From: Allobosea sp. BK604
Lineage (GTDB): Bacteria; Pseudomonadota; Alphaproteobacteria; Rhizobiales; Beijerinckiaceae
DNA length: 64,000 nucleotides
Direction: 5' to 3'
NCBI RefSeq assembly: GCF_004341515.1
Contig: NZ_SLZF01000005.1
Span: 124,001 to 188,000, forward strand
Under the pieces are notes generated by a model. It was not told the origin of the DNA. It was given only the letters and a program-made list of their open reading frames with translations, and ran no database searches. A program made the translations under genes and the position numbers. Position 1 is the first letter of the stretch. Each line of letters starts with the position of its first letter. This document shows positions 32,844-42,000 of this stretch, piece after piece.

Positions 32844-34376
32844 ATGCACGACTACATCCGCAAGATCCTCGGCGCGCGTGTCTACGACGTCGCGATCGAA
32901 AGCCCGCTCGACCGCATGCCGCGGCTGTCCTCCCGGCTCGGAGCGCGTGTCAGCCTGAAGCGCGAAGATCTTCAGCCCGTCTTCTCGTTCAAGCTGCGCG
33001 GCGCCTATAACAAGATGGTCCAGCTCTCGCCGGAGCTGGGCGAGCGCGGCGTGATCTGCGCCTCTGCCGGCAATCATGCGCAGGGCGTCGCGCTCGCGGC
33101 CCGCAAGCTGGGCCTGCGGGCGACGGTCGTCATGCCGCGCACCACGCCCGATATCAAGGTCCAGGCCGTGCGCGCGCTCGGCGGCCATGTGCTCCTGCAT
33201 GGCGAGAGCTTCGACGACGCCTATGCGCATGCCCGCGATGTCGAGGCCGAGAAGGGCCAGACCTTCATCCACCCCTATGACGATCCCGATGTCATCGCCG
33301 GCCAGGGCACGGTCGGCATGGAGATCCTGCGCCAGCATCCGGACCCGCTCGAAGCGATCTTCGTTCCCGTCGGTGGCGGAGGTCTTGCTGCGGGCGTCGC
33401 AGTTTACGCGAAATTCCTGAGACCCGACATCAAGGTGATCGGCGTCGAGCCCGACGAAGCCGCCTCGATGGCCGGCGCCATCGCCGCGGGCAGGCGCGTG
33501 GTGCTCGATCAGGTCGGCCTTTTTGCCGATGGCGTTGCGGTGCGCCAGGCCGGGGAAGAAACCTTCCGGCTCTGCCGCGACCTGCTGGACGAGGTGATCA
33601 CGGTTTCGACCGACGAGATCTGCGCCGCGATCAAGGACATTTTCGAGGATACGCGCGCCGTGGCCGAGCCCGCGGGCGCGGTCAGCCTGGCCGGGCTCAA
33701 GGCCTATGCCGCACGCGGCGCGGTGGGGGGGCATTCGCTCGTCGCGATCAATAGCGGCGCCAACATGAATTTCGATCGGCTGCGCCACATCGCCGAACGC
33801 GCCGAGATCGGCGAACAGCGCGAGGCGCTGCTCGCCGTCACCATTCCCGAGCGGCCGGGCAGCTATCGCAACTTCATCCGGCTGCTGGGCAAGCGCGCCA
33901 TCACCGAATTCAATTACCGCTACAGCGACCCGCAGGAGGCGCGGATCTTCGTCGGCGTGCAGTTGAACGAAGGTGACGAGGAGAAGCGCCGGATCATCGC
34001 CATGCTCGTCGAGCAAGGCTATGCGGTGCTCGACATGAGCGACAACGAGCTCGCCAAGCTGCATGTCCGCTACATGGTCGGCGGCCGCTCCGGCGGGCTC
34101 GACGACGAGATGATCTATCGCTTCCAGTTTCCCGAGCGCCCGGGCGCGCTGCTGAAATTCCTGAACTCCCTCTCCAGCAGCTGGAACATCTCGCTGTTCC
34201 ACTATCGCAATCATGGCGCCGATTATGGGCGGGTGCTCGCAGGCATCCAGATCCCCGCAAAGGAGCGGGCGAAGCTGACCCATAACCTGGACGCGCTCGG
34301 CTATCCCTATTGGGACGAGACGGCCAACCCCGCCTATCGATCCTTCCTGTCGAGCATGCCTGCGCGCGTTAGGTGA
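32844..34376 (+). CDS. ilvA: Threonine ammonia-lyase (biosynthetic threonine dehydratase)
   Basis: 510-residue PLP enzyme that converts threonine to 2-oxobutanoate, the first committed step to isoleucine. The PLP Lys is in FSFKLRGAYNKM near residue 52, the phosphate-binding loop is PVGGGGLAAGVAVY near 180, and SAGNHAQGVALAA near 73 is the substrate loop. The C-terminal 180 residues carry two ACT-like regulatory regions (TIPERPGSYRNFIRLL, FQFPERPGALLKFL), which distinguishes the feedback-inhibited biosynthetic form. Length equals E. coli IlvA (514). Confidence 0.96.
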   Translation: MHDYIRKILGARVYDVAIESPLDRMPRLSSRLGARVSLKREDLQPVFSFKLRGAYNKMVQLSPELGERGVICASAGNHAQGVALAARKLGLRATVVMPRTTPDIKVQAVRALGGHVLLHGESFDDAYAHARDVEAEKGQTFIHPYDDPDVIAGQGTVGMEILRQHPDPLEAIFVPVGGGGLAAGVAVYAKFLRPDIKVIGVEPDEAASMAGAIAAGRRVVLDQVGLFADGVAVRQAGEETFRLCRDLLDEVITVSTDEICAAIKDIFEDTRAVAEPAGAVSLAGLKAYAARGAVGGHSLVAINSGANMNFDRLRHIAERAEIGEQREALLAVTIPERPGSYRNFIRLLGKRAITEFNYRYSDPQEARIFVGVQLNEGDEEKRRIIAMLVEQGYAVLDMSDNELAKLHVRYMVGGRSGGLDDEMIYRFQFPERPGALLKFLNSLSSSWNISLFHYRNHGADYGRVLAGIQIPAKERAKLTHNLDALGYPYWDETANPAYRSFLSSMPARVR

Positions 34377-34501
34377 CATCGAAGACGCAGACATCAACGT
34401 CGCGCCGGGCAAGATAAGCCGCGATCGAGCCGTCGATGGTGCCGGTCCGGACGCTGGCGACGCGAGGGTTCGTCGTTAGCGCTGGAGGTTTCTGCGTGAC
34501 C

Positions 34502-34798
34502 TCAGGATTTCCAGAAGGGCTTGGCGAGCTCGGCTTCGGCCAAACTCCGGGTCAAGCCGAAATCGGCGAGGGTCTCGTCCGGCATCGCATGCAGCTCGTG
34601 TCCGAAGTCCCGCCGCTCCCGATGGCGCCGAAGCCAGATCCGGACCAGCGTGACGAGGCCCGTCCACAGGCCTGCCCGCGATGAGGCAATGGCAGCGCGC
34701 GCAGGTGTTGGCTGTGAGTAAAGCTCACGCAGCAGCGGCAGCCTCATGACCCGAGGCGTTCGAGGATCATTCCCCGACGCGAACCGCATATGATCCAT
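34502..34798 (-). CDS. DUF1127 domain-containing small protein
   Basis: 98-residue basic protein whose C-terminal 40 residues (HELHAMPDETLADFGLTRS then AELAKPFW) are the DUF1127/YjiS-like module found in many alphaproteobacterial small proteins. The N-terminal half is unrelated and poorly conserved in type. ATG 34798 follows GGGGAGG and is preferred over ATG at 34828 or 34825. No operon partner; it lies between convergent ilvA and a divergent LysR gene. Small DUF1127 proteins in relatives act in RNA or phosphate/carbon metabolism; no role can be read here. Confidence 0.75.
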   Translation of the reverse strand: MDHMRFASGNDPRTPRVMRLPLLRELYSQPTPARAAIASSRAGLWTGLVTLVRIWLRRHRERRDFGHELHAMPDETLADFGLTRSLAEAELAKPFWKS

Positions 34799-34930
34799 GC
34801 GAGCCTCCCCTGTCGCCACGAGCATCATTGCCTGCGTCGCGCTGGAGACCTATGCACTTGCCGAAGCGAATCGCGCCATCGACAAATTCGCAGCTCTTGG
34901 TGAGAATCGCTGACGAAGGAAGCCTCGCAG

Positions 34931-35842
34931 ATGGCCCGCTCTCTACCGCCTCTATCGGCCTTGAAGGCGTTCGAAGCCACGGCTCGGCTCGGCTCCGTCG
35001 GCCGTGCCGCCCGCGAGATCGGCAGGACGCATGGAGCGGTCAGCCGCCAGTTGAGCGCCTTGCAGCAGCATGCCGGCGTCGCCATGTTCGAGAAGAAGGG
35101 CACGGGCCTGCAATTGACGCCCCTGGGGCAAGCCTTCCAGCGCACGGTCGCGGAGGCGTTCGATACGTTGGAGCGCGGCTACCGAAAGCTGAGGGACGAT
35201 GCCAGGGGCGCCAGCATCCACGTGGCCTGTTCGGCGACCTTCGCAATGCGCTGGCTGGTGCCGCGTCTCGGCAACTTCTATCGCGCGCATCCCGATATCC
35301 TGATCCGCCTGTCGATGTCGTCTCCCCGCGACACGCGGGAGGACGACGCCGATATCATGCTGACCTGGGACCGCCTGGCGTCCCCCATCCGCGATCCGGA
35401 CCGGGCGGTGAGCCTGGCGGACGTCGCCTTCGGACCGGTCTGCGCGCCCGGCTGCGCCGTCGCGATCGAGCCCGGCAGCTTTGCCATGCCCTCTCGCATC
35501 GCGCATGACTACAATCCGCTTGCGTGGAAGAACTGGGAGGCGCTATCCGGCTTGCGCGTCACGGCAGCAAGCGAGCGCACTTTCCCGCACACTTATCTCT
35601 GCATCGAAGCGGCATTGGCCGGTATCGGTGTCGCGTTGGTCGAGCGCCACCTGGTCCTGTCCGAGATCGAGCAAGGCAAGCTCCTGGCGCCTTGCGGCTG
35701 GGCCTCCTTCCCCGGCGGATTCGCCGCGATCCGGCTCTCCGACCGGGCCGCTCAGGAGCCGGCCCGGGCATTCATCGGCTGGCTCAAGGCAGAGCTGGAG
35801 CAAGTCGACGGTGATGGTGAGCGCGGGCGAGAGGCGACCTGA
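34931..35842 (+). CDS. LysR-family transcriptional regulator, GcvA-like
   Basis: 303-residue regulator. The N-terminus PPLSALKAFEATARLGSVGR and the helix-turn-helix HGAVSRQLSALQQHAG are the GcvA/AmpR type; the effector domain starts at IHVACSATFAMRWLVPRL and has the GcvA-like SRDT/EDDADIMLTW pattern. Divergent from the DUF1127 gene with 132 bp between. No adjacent metabolic gene, so its target is not evident. Confidence 0.92.
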   Translation: MARSLPPLSALKAFEATARLGSVGRAAREIGRTHGAVSRQLSALQQHAGVAMFEKKGTGLQLTPLGQAFQRTVAEAFDTLERGYRKLRDDARGASIHVACSATFAMRWLVPRLGNFYRAHPDILIRLSMSSPRDTREDDADIMLTWDRLASPIRDPDRAVSLADVAFGPVCAPGCAVAIEPGSFAMPSRIAHDYNPLAWKNWEALSGLRVTAASERTFPHTYLCIEAALAGIGVALVERHLVLSEIEQGKLLAPCGWASFPGGFAAIRLSDRAAQEPARAFIGWLKAELEQVDGDGERGREAT

Positions 35843-36043
35843 GAACGCCGCGCCGCGCGCCACCGTTTTGGCACGTCGAAGCTGTCAGCGGGCGTCCACC
35901 CCATCGCCTTGCTTTGAGGAGCCGATGCCGCTTCCGGGATGAGCCCAAATCCGCACCTGGCGCCCCCGCAGACGTCAGGAGCGTCTGCAGAGGGCGGTAG
36001 GATCGGCCTCGCAAAAGGAGGCGTTGTACGCTGCCGCCCGGCC

Positions 36044-39000
36044 TCAGAAGCTGACTTTGAGCTGTGCTGATCCGCCGTATCGGTTCGTCGTTCCGGAGAG
36101 CTCGCCGTCGAAGCGGGCGCCGAGCGTGACGTTCGGGGTCAGCCTGACGTCGAAGCCGGTGGTGATCAGGGCGGCGTTGCGCGCCGGCTTGGCGCCCTGG
36201 ACGGCGAAGCTGGCGCCGGGCAGGCCGATCAAGCTCGCCGAGAGGTCGGCGTCGCGCTGGAAGTAGTGCGCCCAGCTCGCCCGGACATAGCCGGAGACCG
36301 GGGTCGCGCCGAGCATGGCCTGGACGTCGAGCTGCAGGCCGAGCTCGGAGCGCGAGGTCACCTCGTTGCGCCGGGCGAGGCTGAGCGCGCCGGCGCTGGC
36401 GCCGGACCAGCTCGCCTCGGCGACGCCGGGGCTGCGCACCTGGATTGCCTGCAGCGCCGCCAGCGGCGACAGGGTCAGGCCGTTCCAGCTCGCGACCGCG
36501 GCGCTGGCCTGGAATCGGCCGCTCCAGGCGGTGGTGACATAGGACGAGGACAGCGCGCTGCCGAGCGCCGGGGCCGAGCGGTTCACGTCATTCTCGAGCC
36601 TTGCATAGCCGAGCGCGGCGGCGAGGTTGATCGGGCCGAGCCGGGTCATTCCGTAGAGGCCGGCCTGGAAGGCCTCCGCATCGGCCTTGCCGAGACCGCC
36701 CGCCAGCGAGGTCCGCGCGCTGCCGCCGGCGACGGCGAAGCCCGCGACGGTGCCGGGCGCCAGCCTGACATCGGCGCCGACCGCGAGATGCGCGTCGTCG
36801 AGGTCGCGCCTCGCCGAGCCGGCGCGTACGTCACCATCGGTGCGGCCGACCGAGCCGAAGGCCGCGCCCCAGACCGAGTAGCGCGGCGGGTTGAGAACGA
36901 CCGGAACGTCATGGCCCTTGGTGACGCTGCCGGAGAACGTGGCGGCGCCCGGTGCCGGGCTGGCCTCGCCGAGCCGCCCGGCCGCGGACGGATCGAGCAT
37001 GGCGCGCAGGAACTGGTCGGCGGCGGAGACCGCCATGGCGGGCGCTGCGGTGTGGACCTCGCCGGAGAGCTGGTTGACCGCGGCGGGGATGGCGGCGGCA
37101 GGCAGGTTGTAGAGGCCGAACAGCGCCGACGGGTTGGCGCCGGCCGCCACCGCCCGGTCGATGCCGGCCGCGACCGCATAGGCGTTCGCAGGGCGGCCGA
37201 CACCGAGGCGCGAGCCCGGCTCGGCCGGCGTCACGCCAGGCGTAGCCGGCGGCTCCGTCGGCGGGACGACGGGATCGACGATGGGCGCCAGCGGCTTCGG
37301 CGCAAGGGTGAGCTGCACGTCGCTCGCGGTATAGGCGACCGTGGTCGCGACGCCGTCGCCGAAGCTGCCGGTCGTGTCGACGGTGCCGAAGGTGCCGCTG
37401 CGGCCGCCCTGGGCCGAGAGCAGCGTGTAGGGCGTCGAGAACACGTAGGAGCCGCCGAGCGGCACGATCCGGAGCGTGCCGGCGAGTGAGGCCGTGCCGG
37501 TGACGTTGACCCGGTCCGAGACCGCGCCCTGAATCTCGGCGAGATACAGCGAGCCGGCACCGAGCGTGAGGTTGCCGTTCACGGTCAGCGTGCCGGGCGA
37601 GTTGCCGGGCGAGATCGTGCCGTTGACCACTGTCGACGGCAATTGACCCGAACCGGCGATGGTCCCGCCGGCATCGACCGTCAGGCCGGAGGAGGAGGCG
37701 ATCGAGCCGTTCACCACCAGCGTGCCGCGCGTCACGAAGGTGGCGCCGGTATAGCTGCTCGTGCCGGAGACCGTGGTCTTGCCGACGAAATCCTGCTTGA
37801 AATCGCCCGCGCCGGCGATCGCGCCGGCGAAGCTCGCGCCGCTATTGTCGCTGGTCGTCAGGGTCTGGCCCGCGGCGAGCGTGACGATCGATCCGGCATC
37901 GCCGACGAGCGAGCCGATCGTCTCGCTCTGGGCGACGTCGAGCGTCGCGCCGCTGGCGATCGTGACCCGGCCCTGATCGCTGATCGCGCTGCCGCCCATC
38001 ACGGTCAACGTGCCGGCGTCGATTTTCGTCGTGCCGGTATAGGTGTTGACGCCGGACAGGGTGAAGGCGCCGGTGCCGGTCTTGGTGAGCCCGCCCGTGC
38101 CGGAGATCGCGCCCGAGAAGGTGGTCGAGGCGTTGCTCGAACCCGTGGTCAGCGTGGCCGCGCCGAGCGTGACCGAACCGGCGCCGGCGAGCGAGCCGAT
38201 CCCCTGGTTGAACCCGGCGAGGTCGAGCGTGGCGCCTGCGCTGACGCTGAAGGCCGAGCCGGAAGCAAAAGCCTCGGCCGCACCGGCCCGCAAGGTGCCG
38301 GCCTGGACCGACGTCGCGCCGGCATAGCCGTTGCTGCCGGAGAGGCTGAGGCTGCCGCCGCCGGTCTTGGTCAGGCCGCCGCTGCCGGTGATCGCGCCGG
38401 AGAAGGCGGTGTCCTGGCCGTTCGAGCCGAGCGACAGCGTAGCAGCCCCCAGCGTGACGGCGCCGGCGCCCTCGAGCGAGGCGATGCTGTGGTCGAATCC
38501 GGCGAGGTCGAGCGTGGCGCCTGCGCTGACGCTGAAGGCCGAGGCCGATGCGAGGGTGCCGGCCGCGCCGGCCCGCAAGGTACCGGCCTGGACCAGTGTC
38601 GCGCCGGTGTAGTTGCTCGCACCGGAGAGCACGAGCGTGCCTGCCCCGAGCTTGGCCAGGCTGCCTGGGCCGGAGACAGGGCCGCCCAGCCCCAGCTGGG
38701 TGCCGGTCGACACATCGACGCCGCCCGCTCCGGTGAGCGTGACGGAACGGGTCGTGTCGAAGCTCGCCGTGGTCGCGAGCGTGCCGCCGTTGAAGGTCAC
38801 TGCGCCGGCTGCGTCGCCCAGATTGGCGTCGGACGAGACCGAGAGGGTGCCGCCGGCGATCGTCGTCCCGCCCGTATAGCTGTTGCTGCCGGAGAGCACG
38901 AGCGTGCCGGCTCCGACCTTGGTCAGGCCGCTGCCGGTGCCGTCGACCAGGCTGGAGGCGATCGTGGTGGTGACGCCGGCCGAGATGTTGATCGTACCGC

Positions 39001-42000
39001 CACCGGCGACGCCGAAGCTCAGCGAACCGCCGCTGAGCGCATAGCCGTCGCTGTTGAACTGCAGCGTGTCGAAGCTCTGCGTGCCCGCGACCGTGACCGC
39101 GCCGGCCGTGCCCTGGAAGACGCCGACCGAGCCCGCCCAGGGCGCGTTGAAATCGGCCTGGCCCGGCGCGCCGGTCCAGTTCGCGTTGCCGGCGCTCCAG
39201 GTCCCGGCGCCGCCATCGACGGTGCCGTTGCCGAGCTGGTCGCCGCCATCCCAGAACTGAATCGTCTGGCCGGTGCCGAGCACCGAGAGGTTGACCTGCG
39301 TCGGCGCGCCCGAAGGCGCGTTGTAGACCGTGCCGACGGCGCCCGCGACCGAGGGTGCCGTCAATGCCAGCGTGTCGAAGCTGCCGCTGACCGTGCCGCC
39401 GCCGGTGACGTCGAACAGGCGGTAGTAACCGGCCGAGCCGACATTGGCCGTCAGCGTGCCGCCGAGCGCGAGGTTGCCGGCTGCGCCGACCCCGTTGACG
39501 ATGACGTAGTCATTGCCGGGGCCGCCGATCGCACCGGGATTGTTCAGCTCGAACACGGTGTTCGAGCCGCTGTCCAGCACCAGCGAGCCGACGGTCAGTG
39601 TGCCGGGCGAGCTACCCGCCGACAGCGTGCCGCCCGAGGCGACCGTCACGGCTCCGCCGATCGCGCCCGAGCCCGACAGCGTCGCGCCGCTGGCGACACC
39701 GACCGCGCCCTGGATCGAGCCGTTGACCCGCAGCTCGCCGCCATTGACCTGCGTCGCGCCGGTATAGGTATTGGTGCCGGACAGCGTCATGGTACCGCTG
39801 CCGGCCTTCACCAGGCTGATCGCGCCCGAACCGGCCATCGCGCCGGAATAGGTGGTGCTGGTGTTGTCGCCGCCGACCGTCAACTGGCGCGCGCCCACGG
39901 TCACGTTGCCGGCCCCGGCCAGGGAGCCGATCGTCTCGTCATGATTGGCGATGCGGAATGTCGCTCCCGACGCCACCGTCACCGCGCTCAGATCACCGAT
40001 GCCTGCGCCCGCGCCGCTGACGAGCAGCTCGCCGGCCATCACGTTGGTGGCGCCGCTATAAGTGCTCAGCCCGGTGAGGGTGAGCGTGGTCGAGCCCATC
40101 TTGGTCACCGAGCCGGTACCGCTGATGACGCCCGACAGCGTGGCATCGGCCCCCTGGTTGAAGACCAGGGCCCCGTCATTGGTCACATTGGTGGCCGTGG
40201 GAAGCGAGCCCGATATGCCGTCGCCGACCTGGATCGTGCCCCGGGTGATCACCGTCGAGCCGCCATAGGTGTTGGCTCCGGTCAGCAGCAGCGTGCCGGT
40301 GCCGCGCTGCTCGAGGCCGCCGGTGCCGAAAATGGCTCCCGGGAACGTCACGAGATCGGAGCGGTTGAACGCCACGGTGCCGGCGGGGTTCGACGGGAAG
40401 CTGGTCTGGATATCGCCCACCACCGAACCGGAGGTGGCGCCATCGCCGATGATCAAGGTGGCGCCGGTGATGAAGGTGCCGCCCGTATAGGTATTCTCGC
40501 CCGTGAGGGTCAGGCTGCCGCCGCCGCCAACGCCCACTTGCCCGGTGCCGGAGATCACGCCGCCATAGGTGCTCGCATTGGTGCGGAAGAACGCGACGCC
40601 CTTGCCACTGTTCACGCCGCCGACGATGACGGGTGCATTGTTGACGATATCGCCAGCGATTGCGCCGGTGGTGGTGCCAAAGCCGACATACAGCACGCCG
40701 TCAGTCACGGTCGTCAGGCCGGTATAGGTATTGTCGGCCGTGAGCTTGAGGGCGCCTGTGCCGTTCTTCGTCAGCGTGCCCGGGCCGGAGATCACGCCGC
40801 TGATGGTCAATCCGCTGGGGGTGACCGTGTTCGCGTTGACGATCAGGGCACCGGAATTCGCCACGGCGCCGCTCAGGACCGGGTTGCCGCCCACATCCAT
40901 CTGCAGCGTGCCGGCGGAGATGGTCGTGGTGCCGGAATAGGTGTTGAGGCCGGATAGGGTCAGCTTGCCGGCGCCGCTCTTGGTCAGCGAACCGGCGCCG
41001 GTGATGTTGCCCGCAAAGGTCAGGTCGCTCGAGGGACTGAAGACCAGCGTGCCGCTATTGGCGACATTGCCGAGGATCGAACCCGTACCGTCGATCTGCA
41101 GGGTGCCGGCGCTGATGGTGGTGTTGCCGGTATAGGTGTTGGTGCCGCTGAGGACCAGCGTGCCGGCCCCGGTCTTGTCGAGGCCTGCCGTGCCCTCGAT
41201 CACCGACTGGATGGTGGCGGTCGCGCCCGAGGTCACCTCGACGATGGGCTTGGCGGCGCTGACACTGGCGAGTGTGAGCGGATCAAGGTTCACCACGTAG
41301 CCGTCTGTCAGGAAATGCAGCAGATAGGCAGTGACACCGCCATTGTCGATGCTGACCGTGCCGGCGTCACCCTGGAAATAGGCTTCGTATCCGCCCCATG
41401 TCTTCGAGACGATGCCGGTGGCGTTGGTCCAGTTGTTCAGGGAGTTCTTCCAGACGCCCGAGCCGCCGTTGACTATGCCGTTCGCCACGCTGTGCGCACC
41501 GTTCCAGTAGCCGACATTGGGCTCGACCACGAGGTTGACCTGCGTGCTGGTGCTCGTGTCGATCTGATAAGCGAACTGGATCGGCGCGGTGCCGATGACG
41601 ATCGTATTGTCCGTCAAGACGGACGTGTTGAACAGGCGATAAGTGCCCGCCGCCAGCGAGTTGGCACTGTTGGTGATATTGAGGGTGCCGTCGAGCGTCA
41701 GGCTGGTCGCCGTTGCCAGCGGCGTGGTGTTGCCGGCCCGTGTCACCGTCATGTTGAGGTTTGACGTGCCGTTCAGCGCCAGCCCGCTCAGCTGGGTATT
41801 GGGATTGGCGGTCGTCGCTGCCAAAGCCGCGCCATTAGCGATGGTCACGGTGCCGGCGACACTGTTCGCCACCGACGTCGCCCCAAAGGACAAGGTTGCG
41901 CCGGATGCGACATCGATATTGCCAGTCCACTGGGCACCGTTATTCAGCGCCAGCGTGCCTTGCTGCACGTTCCAATCGCCGACGGCGACATTGGCGTTGT

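Noticed and set aside
34369..34490. In-frame minus-strand fragment overlapping the ilvA end (reads RTGTIDGSIAAYLARR before a stop).
   Set aside because: Looks protein-like and could be the end of a lost gene, but it has no start, is about 40 codons long and I cannot name a family.
35968..35988. Hairpin GCAGACG-TCAGGAG-CGTCTGC between the GcvA-like regulator and the autotransporter as a terminator.
   Set aside because: Stem of only 7 bp and no T-run on either strand; the position suits a terminator but the sequence does not show one.
38000..38650. Regularly spaced similar sequences that look like a repeat array (CRISPR-like).
   Set aside because: They are the coding repeats of the autotransporter passenger, in frame and diverging at codon level; there are no unique spacers or cas genes.
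37643..40957. Long open frame on the plus strand opposite the autotransporter gene (over 1,000 codons).
   Set aside because: Low-complexity Arg/Ala/Gly composition that mirrors the repeats of the real gene; the minus-strand frame has signal, repeats and barrel. High GC explains the missing stops.
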